A DNA stretch of 64,000 bases from Harmothoe impar (lineage: Eukaryota > Annelida > Polychaeta > Phyllodocida > Polynoidae), in the NCBI GenBank assembly GCA_947462335.1, contig OX381707.1, positions 11,897,055-11,961,054 on the forward strand. The letters are read 5' to 3'. A program made the position numbers and the translations under genes. Under the pieces are notes generated by a model, which worked only from the letters and a program-made list of their open reading frames with translations, searched no databases and had not been told where the DNA came from. Below are positions 1 through 13,433 of the stretch, piece after piece; within the stretch, counting starts at the first letter, position 1, and each line of letters begins with the position of its first letter.

Positions 1-338
1 CCCTTCGACCTGGCCCCGGACCGCAAGACACCGAAATGGCTGAAAAAGGGTCATCGCTTGGTTATTTAAGGACATCTTACTGGCACAGCCTCACTGGTAA
101 TATTTTCACCATCTGTTTATGAGTGGTGTTAAACAAAATCCTCTGGGAACCTTGTTTGATTACTGCTGTCCATGTACCTGTTTACTTCATAGTTTGGGAT
201 ATCCTCTAGGCGTGAACATGGCTCGCTCTCCTCCCTTCGGCCTGGCCCCGGACCACAAGAAACCGAAATGGCTGAAAAAGGGTCATCGCTTGGTTATTCA
301 AGGACATCTTACTGGCACTGGCTCACTGGTAATATTTT

Positions 339-360
339 CACCATCTGTTTATGAATGGTG
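339..360. repeat. Dyad symmetry carried by the monomers (example copy)
   Basis: CACCAT and ATGGTG flank a 10-nt spacer, a 6-bp inverted repeat seen in nearly every monomer. Monomers that lost the ATG (CAGTTTATAA spacer) keep both arms. It could extrude a short hairpin. The copy given is one of many. Confidence 0.6.
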
Positions 361-1046
361 TTAAACAAAAGCCCCTGGGAAACTTGTTTGATTACTGCTG
401 TCCATGTACCTGTTTACTTCATAGTTTGGGATATCCTCTAGGCGTGAACATGGCTCGCTCTCATTCCTTTGGCCTGGCCGCGGACCACAAGACACCGAAA
501 TGGCTGAAAAAGGGTCATTGCTTGGTTATTTAAGGACATCTTACTGGCACTGCCTCACTGGTAATATTTTCACCATCAGTTTATAAATGGTGTTAAACAA
601 AAGCCTCTAGGAACCTTGTTTGATTACTGCTGTCCATGTACCTGTTTACTTCATAGTTTGGGATATCCTCTAGGCGTGAACATGGCTCGCTCTCCTCCCT
701 TCGGCCTGGTCCCAGACCGCAGGACACCGAAAAGGCCGAAAAAGGGTCATCGCTTGGTTATTTAAGGACATCTTACTGGCACTGCCTCACTGGTAATATT
801 TTCACCATCTGTTTATGAATGGTGTTAAACAAAAGCCTCTGGGAACCTTGTTTGATTACTGCTGTCCATGTACCTGTTTACTTCATAGTTTGGGATATCC
901 TCTAGGCGTGAACATGGCTCGCTCTCCTCCCTTCGGCCTGGCCCCGGACCGCAAGACACCGAAATGGCTGAAAAAGGGTCATTGCTTGGTTATTTAGGGA
1001 CATCTTACTGGCACTGCCTCACTGGTAATATTTTCACCATCTGTTT

Positions 1047-2430
1047 ATGAATGGTGTTAAAGAAAAGCCTCTGGGAACCTTGTTTGATTACTGCTGTCCA
1101 TGTAACTGTTTACTTCATAGTTTGGGATATCCTCTAGGCGTGAACATGGGTCGCTCTCCTCCCTTCGGCCTGGCCCTGGACGGCAAGACACAGAAATGGC
1201 TGAAAAAGGGTCATCGCTTGGTTATTTAAGGACATCTTACTGGCACTGCCTCACTGGTAATATTTTCACCATCTGTTTATGAATGGTGTTAAACAAAAGC
1301 CTCTTGGGACCTTGTTTGATTACTGCTGTCCATGTAACTGTTTACTTCATTGTTTGGGATATCCTCTAGGCTTGAACATGGCTCGCTCTCCTCCCTTCGG
1401 CCTGGCCCCGGACCGCAAGACACCGAAATGGCTGAAAAGGGTCATTGCTTGGTTATTTAAGGACATCTTACTGGCACTGGCTCACTGGTAATATTTTCAC
1501 CATCTGTTTATGAATGGTGTTTAACAAAAGCCTCTGGGAACCTTGTTTGATTACTGCTGTCCATGTAACTGTTTACTTCATAGTTTGGGATATCCTCTAG
1601 GCGTGAACATTGCTCGCTGTCCTCCCTTCGGCCTGGCCCCGGACCGCAAGACACCGAAATGGCTGAAAAAAGTCATTGCTTGGTTATTTAAGGACATCTT
1701 ACTGGCACTGGCTCACTGGTAATATTTTCACCATCTCTTTATGAATGGTGTTAAACAAAAGCCTCTGGGAACCTTGTTTGATTACTGCTGTCCATGTACC
1801 TGTTTACTTCATAGTTTGGGATATCCTCTAGGCGTGAACATGGCTCGCTCTCCTCCCTTCTGCCTGGCCCCGGACCGCAAGACACCGAAATGGCTGAAAA
1901 AGGGTCATTGCTTGGTTATTTAAGGACATCTTACTGGCACTGCCTCACTGGTAATATTTTCACCATCTGTTTATGAATGGTGTTAAACAAAAGCCTCTGG
2001 AAACCTTGTTTGATTACTGCTGTCCATGTAACTGTTTACTTCATAGTTTGGGATATCCTCTAGGCGTGAACATTGCTCGCTCTCCTCCCTTCGGCCTGGC
2101 CCCGGACCGCAAGACACCAAAATGGCTGAAAAAGGGTTATCGCATGGTTATTAAAGGACATCTTACTGGCACTGGCTCACTGGTAATATTTTCACCATCT
2201 GTTTATGAATGGTGTTAAACAAAAGCCTCTGGGAACCTTGTTTGATTACTGCTGTCCATGTAACTGTTTACTTCATAGTTTGGGATATCCTCTAGGCGTG
2301 AACATTGCTCGCTCTCCTCCCTTCGACCTGGCCCCGGACCGCAAGACACCGAAATGGCTGAAAAAGGGTCATCGCTTGGTTATTTAAGGACATCTTACTG
2401 GCACTGGCTCACTGGTAATATTTTCACCAT
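1047..2430 (+). repeat. Higher-order block, copy at 4987-6370
   Basis: Six successive monomers share private variants with the monomers 3,940 bp further on (17 monomer lengths minus four bases). The shared variants include the GCCCTGGACGGCAAGACACAG variant near 1175 and 5115, the 231-bp pair, and the TTATTAAAGG stop-loss variant near 2150 and 6090. Neighbouring monomers on either side do not match at this offset. This is a segmental duplication within the array. Boundaries are approximate. Confidence 0.7.
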
Positions 2431-5400
2431 CTGTTTATGAGTGGTGTTAAACAAAAGCCTCTGGGAACCTTGTTTGATTACTGCTGTCCATGTACCTGTT
2501 TACTTCATAGTTTGGGATATCCTCTAGGCGTGAACATGGCTCGCTCTCCTCCCTTTGGCCTGGCCCCGGACCACAAGACACCGAAATGGCTGAAAAAGGG
2601 TCATCGCTTGGTTATTTAAGGACATCTTACTGGCACTGGCTCACTGGTAATATTTTCACCATCTGTTTATGAATGGTGTTAAACAAAAGCCTCTGGGAAC
2701 CTTGTTTGATTACTGCTGTCCATGTAACTGTTTACTTCATAGTTTGGGATATCCTCTAGGCGTGAACATGGCTCGCTCTCCTCCCTTCTGCCTGGCCCCG
2801 GACCGCAAGACACCGAACTGGCTGAAAAAGGGTAATCGCTTGGTTATTTAAGGACATCTTACTGGCACTGGCTCACTGGTTATATTTTCACCATCTGTTT
2901 ATGAATGGTGTTAAACAAAAGCCTCTGGGAACCTTGTTTGATAACTGCTGTCCATGTAACTGTTTACTTCATAGTTTGGGATATCCTCTAGGCGTGAACA
3001 TGGCTCGCTCTCATCCCTTTGGCCTGGCCCCGGACCGCAAGACACCGAAATGGCTGAAAAAGGGTTATCGTTTGGTTATTTAAGGACATCTTACTGGCAC
3101 TGGCTCACTGGTAATATTTTCACCATCTGTTTATGAATGGTGTTAAAGAAAAGCCTCTGGGAACCTTGTTTGATTACTGCTGTCCATGTAACTATTTACT
3201 TCATAGTTTAGGATATCCTCTAGGCGTGAACATGGGTCGCTCTCCTCCCTTCGGCCTGGCCCCGGACCGCAAGACACCAAAATGGCTGAAAAAGGGTCAT
3301 CGCTTGGTTATTTAAGGACATCTTACTGGCACTGCCTCACTGGTAATATTTTCACCATCTGTTTATGAATGGTGTTAAACAAAAGCCTCTGGGGACCTTG
3401 TTTGATTACTGCTGTCCATGTAACTGTTTACTTCATTGTTTGGGATATCCTCTAGGCTTGAACATGGCTCGCTCTCCTCCCTTCGGCCTGGCCCCGGACC
3501 GAAAGACACCGAAATGGCTGAAAAGGGTCATTGCTTGGTTATTTAAGGACATCTTACTGGCACTGGCTCACTGGTAATATTTTCACCATCTGTTTATGAA
3601 TGGTGTTTAACAAAAGCCTCTGGGAACCTTGTTTGATTACTGCTGTCCATGTAACTGTTTACTTCATAGTTTGGGATATCCTCTAGGCGTGAACATTGCT
3701 CGCTGTCCTCCCTTCGGCCTGGCCCCGGACCGCAAGACACCGAAATGGCTGAAAAAAGTCATTGCTTGGTTATTTAAGGACATCTTACTGGCACTGGCTC
3801 ACTGGTAATATTTTCACCATCTCTTTATGAATGGTGTTAAACAAAAGCCTCTGGGAACCTTGTTTGATTACTGCTGTCCATGTACCTGTTTACTTCATAG
3901 TTTGGGATATCCTCTAGGCGTGAACATGGCTCGCTCTCCTCCCTTCGGCCTGGCCCCGGACCGCAAGACACCGAAATGGCTGAAAAAGGGTCATTGCTTG
4001 GTTATTTAAGGACATCTTACTGGCACTGCCTCACTGGTAATATTTTCACCATCTGTTTATGAATGGTGTTAAACAAAAGCCTCTGGGAACCTTGTTTGAT
4101 TACTGCTGTCCATGTAACTGTTTACTTCATAGTTTGGGATATCCTCTAGGCGTGAACATTGCTCGCTCTCCTCCCTTCGGCCTGGCCCCGGACCGCAAGA
4201 CACCAAAATGGCTGAAAAAGGGTCATCGCTTGGTTATTTAAGGACATCTTACTGGCACTGGCTCACTGGTAATATTTTCACCATCTGTTTATGAATGGTG
4301 TTAAACAAAAGCCTCTGGGAACCTTGTTTGATTATTGCTGTCCATGTAACTGTTTACTTCATAGTTTTGGATATCCTCTAGGCGTGAACATTGCTCGCTC
4401 TCCTCCCTTCGACCTGGCCCCGGACCGCAAGACACCGAAATGGCTGAAAAAGGGTCATCGCTTGGTTATTTAAGGACATCTTACTGGCACTGGCTCACTG
4501 GTAATATTTTCACCATCTGTTTATGAATGGTGTTAAACAAAAGCCTCTGGGAACCTTGTTTGATTACTGCTGTCCATGTAACTGTTTACTTCATAGTTTG
4601 GGATATCCTCTAGGCGTGAACATGGCTCGCTCTCCTCCCTTCTGCCTGGCCCCGGACCGCAAGACACCGAAATGGCTGAAAAAGGGTCATCGCTTGGTTA
4701 TTTAAGGACATCTTACTGGCACTGGCTCACTGGTTATATTTTCACCATCTGTTTATGAATGGTGTTAAACAAAAGCCTCTGGGAACCTTGTTTGATAACT
4801 GCTGTCCATGTAACTGTTTACTTCATAGTTTGGGATATCCTCTAGGGGTGAACATGGCTCGCTCTCATCCCTTTGGCCTGGCCCCGGACCGCAAAACACC
4901 GAAATGGCTGAAAAAGGGTTATCGTTTGGTTATTTAAGGACATCTTACTGGCACTGCCTCACTGGTAATATTTTCACCATCTGTTTATGAATGGTGTTAA
5001 AGAAAAGCCTCTGGGAACCTTGTTTGATTACTGCTGTCCATGTAACTGTTTACTTCATAGTTTGGGATATCCTCTAGGCGTGAACATGGGTCGCTCTCCT
5101 CCCTTCGGCCTGGCCCTGGACGGCAAGACACAGAAATGGCTGAAAAAGGGTCATCGCTTGGTTATTTAAGGACATCTTACTGGCACTGCCTCACTGGTAA
5201 TATTTTCACCATCTGTTTATGAATGGTGTTAAACAAAAGCCTCTTGGGACCTTGTTTGATTACTGCTGTCCATGTAACTGTTTACTTCATTGTTTGGGAT
5301 ATCCTCTAGGCTTGAACATGGCTCGCTCTCCTCCCTTCGGCCTGGCCCCGGACCGCAAGACACCGAAATGGCTGAAAAGGGTCATTGCTTGGTTATTTAA

Positions 5401-7635
5401 GGACATCTTACTGGCACTGGCTCACTGGTAATATTTTCACAATCTGTTTATGAATGGTGTTTAACAAAAGCCTCTGGGAACCTTGTTTGATTACTGCTGT
5501 CCATGTAACTGTTTACTTCATAGTTTGGGATATCCTCTAGGCGTGAACATTGCTCGCTGTCCTCCCTTCGGCCTGGCCCCGGACCGCAAGACACCGAAAT
5601 GGCTGAAAAAAGTCATTGCTTGGTTATTTAAGGACATCTTACTGGCACTGGCTCACTGGTAATATTTTCACCATCTCTTTATGAATGGTGTTAAACAAAA
5701 GCCTCTGGGAACCTTGTTTGATTACTGCTGTCCATGTACCTGTTTACTTCATAGTTTGGGATATCCTCTAGGCGTGAACATGGCTCGCTCTCCTCCCTTC
5801 TGCCTGGCCCCGGACCGCAAGACACCGAAATGGCTGAAAAAGGGTCATTGCTTGGTTATTTAAGGACATCTTACTGGCACTGCCTCACTGGTAATATTTT
5901 CACCATCTGTTTATGAATGGTGTTAAACAAAAGCCTCTGGAAACCTTGTTTGATTACTGCTGTCCATGTAACTGTTTACTTCATAGTTTGGGATATCCTC
6001 TAGGCGTGAACATTGCTCGCTCTCCTCCCTTCGGCCTGGCCCCGGACCGCAAGACACCAAAATGGCTGAAAAAGGGTTATCGCATGGTTATTAAAGGACA
6101 TCTTACTGGCACTGGCTCACTGGTAATATTTTCACCATCTGTTTATGAATGGTGTTAAACAAAAGCCTCTGGGAACCTTGTTTGATTACTGCTGTCCATG
6201 TAACTGTTTACTTCATAGTTTGGGATATCCTCTAGGCGTGAACATTGCTCGCTCTCCTCCCTTCGACCTGGCCCCGGACCGCAAGACACCGAAATGGCTG
6301 AAAAAGGGTCATCGCTTGGTTATTTAAGGACATCTTACTGGCACTGGCTCACTGGTAATATTTTCACCATCTCTTTATGAATGGTGTTAAACAAAAGCCT
6401 CTGGGAACCTTGTTTGATTACTGCTGTCCATGTACCTGTTTACTTCATAGTTTGGGATATCCTCTAGGCGTGAACATGGCTCGCACTCCTCCCTTCGGCC
6501 TGGCCCCGGATCGCAAAACACCGAAATGGCTGAAAAAGGGTCATCGCTTGGTTATTTAAGGACATCTTACTGGCACTGGCTCACTGGTAATATTTTCACC
6601 ATCTGTTTATGAATGGTGTTAAACAAAAGCCTCTGGGAACCTTGTTTGATTACTGCTGTCCATGTAACTGTTTACTTCATAGTTTGGGATATCCTCTAGG
6701 CGTGAACATGGCTCGCTCTCCTCCCTTCGGCCTGGCCCCGGACCGCAAGACACCGAAATGGCTGAAAAAGGGTCATCGCTTGGTTATTTAAGGACATCTT
6801 ACTGGCACTGGCTCACTGGTAATATTTTCACCATCTGTTTATGAATGGTGTTAAACAAAAGCCTCTGGGAACCTTGTTTGATTACTGCTGTCCATGTACC
6901 TGTTTACTTCATAGTTTGGGATATCCTCTAGGGGTGAACATGGCTCGCTCTCCTCCCTTTGGCCTGGCCCCGGACCGCAAGACACCAAAATGGCTGAAAA
7001 AGGGTCATCGCTTGGTTATTTAAGGACATCTTACTGGCACTGGCTCACTGGTAATATTTTCACCATCTGTTTATGAATGGTGTTAAACAAAAGCCTCTGG
7101 GAACCTTGTTTGATTACTGCTGTCTATGTACCTGTTTACTTCATAGTTTGGGATATCCTCTAGGCGTGAACATGGCTCGCTCTCCTCCCTTTGGCCTGGC
7201 CCCTGACCACAAGACACCGAAATGGCTGAAAAAGGGTCATCGCTTGGTTATTTAAGGACATCTTACTGGCACTGCCTCACTGGTAATATTTTCACCATCA
7301 GTTTATAAATGGTGTTAAACAAAAGCCTCTAGGAACCTTGTTTGATTACTGCTGTCCATGTACCTGTTTACTTCATAGTTTGGGATATCCTCTAGGCGTG
7401 AACATGGCTCGCTCTCCTCCCTTCGGCCTGGTCCCAGACAACAGGACACCGAAAAGGCCAAAAAAGGGTCATCGCTTGGTTATTTAAGGACATCTTACTG
7501 GCACTGCCTCACTGGTAATATTTTCACCATCTGTTTATGAATGGTGTTAAACAAAAGCCTCTGGGAACCTTGTTTGATTACTGCTGTCCATGTAACTGTT
7601 TACTTCATAGTTTGGGATATCCTCTAGGCGTGAAC

Positions 7636-10202
7636 ATGGCTCGCTCTCCTCCCTTCGGCCTGGCCCCAGACCGCAGGACACCGAAAAGGCCGAAAAAGGG
7701 TCATCGCTTGGTTATTTAAGGACATCTTACTGGCACTGCCTCACTGGTAATATTTTCACCATCTGTTTATGAATGGTGTTAAAGAAAAGCCTCTGGGAAC
7801 CTTGTTTGATTACTGCTGTCCATGTAACTGTTTACTTCATAGTTTGGGATATCCTCTAGGCGTGAACATTGCTCGCTCTCCTCCCTTCGGCCTGGCCCCG
7901 GACCGCAAGACACCGAAATGGCTGAAAAAGGGTCATTGCTTGGTTATTTAAGGACATCTTACTGGCACTGGCTCACTGGTAATATTTTCACCATCTGTTT
8001 ATGAATGGTGTTAAACAAAAGCCTCTGGGAACCTTGTTTGATTACTGCTGTCCATGTAACTGTTTACTTCATAGTTTGGGATATCCTCTAGGCGTGAACA
8101 TGGCTCGCTCTCCTCCCTTTGGCCTGGCCCCGGACCGCAAGACACCAAAATGGCTGAAAAAGGGTCATCGCTTGGTTATTTAAGGACATCTTACTGCCAC
8201 TGGCTCACTGGTAATATTTTCACCATCTGTTTATGAATGGTGTTAAACAAAAGCCTCTGGGAACCTTGTTTGATTACTGCTGTCCATGTAACTGTTTACT
8301 TCATAGTTTGGGATATCCTCTAGGCGTGAACATGGCTCGCTCTCCTCCCTTTGGCCTGGCCCCGGACCGCAAGACACCGAAATGGCTGAAAAAGGGTTAT
8401 CGTTTGGTTATTTAAGGACATCTTACTGGCACTGGCTCACTGGTAATATTTTCACCATCTGTTTATGAATGGTGTTAAAGAAAAGCCTCTGGGAACCTTG
8501 TTTGATTACTGCTGTCCATGTAACTATTTACTTCATAGTTTGGGATATCCTCTAGGCGTGAACATGGGTCGCTCTCCTCCCTTCGGCCTGGCCCCGGACC
8601 GCAAGACACCAAAATGGCTGAAAAAGGGTCATCGCTTGGTTATTTAAGGACATCTTACTGGCACTGCCTCACTGGTAATATTTTCACCATCTGTTTATGA
8701 ATGGTGTTAAACAAAAGCCTCTGGGGACCTTGTTTGATTACTGCTGTCCATGTAACTGTTTACTTCATTGTTTGGGATATCCTCTAGGCTTGAACATGGC
8801 TCAATCTCCTCCCTTCGGCCTGGCCCCGGACCGAAAGACACCGAAATGGCTGAAAAGGGTCATTGCTTGGTTATTTAAGGACATCTTACTGGCACTGGCT
8901 CACTGGTAATATTTTCACCATCTGTTTATGAATGGTGTTTAACAAAAGCCTCTGGGAACCTTGTTTGATTACTGCTGTCCATGTAACTGTTTACTTCATA
9001 GTTTGGGATATCCTCTAGGCGTGAACATTGCTCGCTCTCCTCCCTTCGGCCTGGCCCCGGACCGCAAGACACCGAAATGGCTGAAAAAAGTCATTGCTTG
9101 GTTATTTAAGGACATCTTACTGGCACTGGCTCACTGGTAATATTTTCACCATCTCTTTATGAATGGTGTTAAACAAAAGCCTCTGGGAACCTTGTTTGAT
9201 TACTGCTGTCCATGTACCTGTTTACTTCATAGTTTGGGATATCCTCTAGGCGTGAACATGGCTCGCTCTCCTCCCTTCGGCCTGGCCCCGGATCGCAAAA
9301 CACCGAAATGGCTGAAAAAGGGTCATCGCTTGGTTATTTAAGGACATCTTACTGGCACTGGCTCACTGGTAATATTTTCACCATCTGTTTATGAATGGTG
9401 TTAAACAAAAGCCTCTGGGAACCTTGTTTGATTACTGCTGTCCATGTAACTGTTTACTTCATAGTTTGGGATATCCTCTAGGCGTGAACATGGCTCGCTC
9501 TCCTCCCTTCGGCCTGGCCCCGGACCGCAAGACACCGAAATGGCTGAAAAAGGGTCATCGCTTGGTTATTTAAGGACATCTTACTGGCACTGGCTCACTG
9601 GTAATATTTTCACCATCTGTTTATGAATGGTGTTAAACAAAAGCCTCTGGGAACCTTGTTTGATTACTGCTGTCCATGTAACTGTTTACTTCATAGTTTG
9701 GGATATCCTCTAGGGGTGAACATGGCTCGCTCTCCTCCCTTTGGCCTGGCCCCGGACCGCAAGACACCAAAATGGCTGAAAAAGGGTCATCGCTTGGTTA
9801 TTTAAGGACATCTTACTGGCACTGGCTCACTGGTAATATTTTCACCATCTGTTTATGAATGGTGTTAAACAAAAGCCTCTGGGAACCTTGTTTGATTACT
9901 GCTGTCTATGTACCTGTTTACTTCATAGTTTGGGATATCCTCTAGGCGTAAACATGGCTCGCTCTCCTCCCTTTGGCCTGGCCCCGGACCACAAGACACC
10001 GAAATGGCTGAAAAAGGGTCATCGCTTGGTTATTTAAGGACATCTTACTGGCACTGCCTCACTGGTAATATTTTCACCATCAGTTTATAAATGGTGTTAA
10101 ACAAAAGCCTCTAGGAACCTTGTTTGATTACTGCTGTCCATGTACCTGTTTACTTCATAGTTTGGGATATCCTCTAGGCGTGAACATGGCTCGCTCTCCT
10201 CC
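7636..10202 (+). repeat. Higher-order block A, copy 1
   Basis: This run of about 11 monomers recurs at 13434-16000 (offset 5,798 bp) and at 37537-40103 on the far side of the retroelement. The order of marker monomers is the same in all three: AACTATTTACTT variant, 231-bp pair, AGGGGTGAACATGG variant, TGTCTATGTACC variant, then a start-less CAGTTTATAAATGG monomer. Beyond the block, copies 1 and 3 continue to match to about 11250 and 41150, while copy 2 carries an extra monomer. Edges are approximate. Confidence 0.7.
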
Positions 10203-13200
10203 CTTCGGCCTGGTCCCAGACAACAGGACACCGAAAAGGCCAAAAAAGGGTCATCGCTTGGTTATTTAAGGACATCTTACTGGCACTGCCTCACTGGTAA
10301 TATTTTCACCATCTGTTTATGAATGGTGTTAAACAAAAGCCTCTGGGAACCTTGTTTGATTACTGCTGTCCATGTACCTGTTTACTTCATAGTTTGGGAT
10401 ATCCTCTAGGCGTGAACATGGCTCGCTCTCCTCCCTTCGGCCTGGCCCCAGACCGCAGGACACCGAAAAGGCCGAAAAAGGGTCATCGCTTGGTTATTTA
10501 AGGACATCTTACTGGCACTGCCTCACTGGTAATATTTTCACCATCTGTTTATGAATGGTGTTAAAGAAAAGCCTCTGGGAACCTTGTTTGATTACTGCTG
10601 TCCATGTAACTGTTTACTTCATAGTTTGGGATATCCTCTAGGCGTGAACATTGCTCGCTCTCCTCCCTTCGGCCTGGCCCCGGACCGCAAGACACCGAAA
10701 TGGCTGAAAAAGGGTCATTGCTTGGTTATTTAAGGACATCTTACTGGCACTGGCTCACTGGTAATATTTTCACCATCTGTTTATGAATGGTGTTAAACAA
10801 AAGCCTCTGGGAACCTTGTTTGATTACTGCTGTCCATGTAACTGTTTACTTCATAGTTTGGGATATCCTCTAGGCGTGAACATGGCTCGCTCCCCTCCCT
10901 TTGGCCTGGCCCCGGACCGCAAGACACCAAAATGGCTGAAAAAGGGTCATCGCTTGGTTATTTAAGGACATCTTACTGCCACTGGCTCACTGGTAATATT
11001 TTCACCATCTGTTTATGAATGGTGTTAAACAAAAGCCTCTGGGAACCTTGTTTGATTACTGCTGTCTATGTACCTGTTTACTTCATAGTTTGGGATATCC
11101 TCTAGGCGTGAACATGTCTCGCTCTCCTCCCTTTGGCCTCGCCCCGGACCACAAGACACCGAAATGGCTGAAAAAGGGTCAACGCTTGGTTATTTAAGGA
11201 CATCTTACTGGCACTGCCTCACTGGTAATATTTTCACCATCAGTTTATAAATGGTGTTAAACAAAAGCCTCTAGGAACCTTGTTTGATTACTGCTGTCCA
11301 TGTACCTGTTTACTTCATAGTTTGGGATATCCTCTAGGCATGAACATGGCTCGCTCTCCTCCCTTCGGCCTGGTCCCAGACCGCAGGACACCGAAAAGGC
11401 CGAAAAAGGGTCATCGCTTGGTTATTTAAGGACATCTTACTGGCACTGCCTCACTGGTAATATTTTCACCATCTGTTTATGAATGGTGTTAAAAAAAAGC
11501 CTCTGGGAACCTTGTTTGATTACTGCTGTCCATGTACCTGTTTACTTCATAGTTTGGGATATCCTCTAGGCGTGAACATGGCTCGCTCTCCTCCCTTCGG
11601 CCTGGCCCCAGACCGCAGGACACCGAAAAGGCCGAAAAAGGGTCATCGCTTGGTTATTTAAGGACATCTTACTGGCACTGCCTCACTGGTAATATTTTCA
11701 CCATCTGTTTATGAATGGTGTTAAAGAAAAGCCTCTGGGAACCTTGTTTGATTACTGCTGTCCATGTAACTGTTTACTTCATAGTTTGGGATATCCTCTA
11801 GGCGTGAACATTGCTCGCTCTCCTCCCTTCGGCCTGGCCCCAGACTGCAAGACACCGAAATGGCTGAAAAAGGGTCATTGCTTGGTTATTTAAGGACATC
11901 TTACTGGCTCTGCCTCACTGGTAATATTTTCACCATCTGTTTATGAATGGTGTTAAAGAAAAGCCTCTGGGAACCTTGTTTGATTACTGCTGTCCATGTA
12001 ACTGTTCACTTCATAGTTTGGGATATCCTCTAGGCGTGAACATTGCTCGCTCTCCTCCCTTCGGCCTGGCCCCGGATCGCAAGACACCGAAATGGCTGAA
12101 AAAGGGTCATTGCTTGGTTATTTAAGGACATCTTACTGGCACTGGCTCACTGGTAATATTTTCACCATCTGTTTATGAATGGTGTTAAACAAAAGCCTCT
12201 GGGAACCTTGTTTGATTACTGCTGTCCATGTAACTGTTCACTTCATAGTTTGGGATATCCTCTAGGCGTGAACATGGCTCGCTCTCCTCCCTTCGGCCTG
12301 GCCCCGGACCGCAAGACACCGAAATGGCTGAAAAAGGGTCATCGCTTGGTTATTTAAGGACATCTTACTGGCACTGGCTCACTGGTAATATTTTCACCAT
12401 CTGTTTATGAATGGTGTTAAACAAAAGCCTCTGGGAACCTTGTTTGATTACTGCTGTCCATGTAACTGTTTACTTTATAGTTTGGGATATCCTCTAGGCG
12501 TGAACATGGCTCGCTCTCCTCCCTTTGGCCTGGCCCCGGACCGCAAGACACCAAAATGGCTGAAAAAGGGTCATCGCTTGGTTATTTAAGGACATCTTAC
12601 TGCCACTGGCTCACTGGTAATATTTTCACCATCTGTTTATGAATGGTGTTAAACAAAAGCCTCTGGGAACCTTGTTTGATTACTGCTGTCTATGTACCTG
12701 TTTACTTCATAGTTTGGGATATCCTCTAGGCGTGAACATGGCTTGCTCTCCTCCCTTCGGCCTGGCCCCGGACCACAAGACACCGAAATGGCTGAAAAAG
12801 GGTCAACGCTTGGTTATTTAAGGACATCTTACTGGCACTGCCTCACTGGTAATATTTTCACCATCAGTTTATAAATGGTGTTAAACAAAAGCCTCTAGGA
12901 ACCTTGTTTGATTACTGCTGTCTATGTACCTGTTTACTTCATAGTTTGGGATATCCTCTAGGCGTGAACATGGCTCGCTCTCCTCCCTTTGGCCTGGCCC
13001 CTGACCACAAGACACCGAAATGGCTGAAAAAGGGTCATCGCTTGGTTATTTAAGGACATCTTACTGGCACTGCCTCACTGGTAATATTTTCACCATCAGT
13101 TTATAAATGGTGTTAAACAAAAGCCTCTAGGAACCTTGTTTGATTACTGCTGTCCATGTACCTGTTTACTTCATAGTTTGGGATATCCTCTAGGCGTGAA

Positions 13201-13433
13201 CATGGCTCGCTCTCCTCCCTTCGGCCTGGTCCCAGACAACAGGACACCGAAAAGGCCAAAAAAGGGTCATCGCTTGGTTATTTAAGGACATCTTACTGGC
13301 ACTGCCTCACTGGTAATATTTTCACCATCTGTTTATGAATGGTGTTAAACAAAAGCCTCTGGGAACCTTGTTTGATTACTGCTGTCCATGTACCTGTTTA
13401 CTTCATAGTTTGGGATATCCTCTAGGCGTGAAC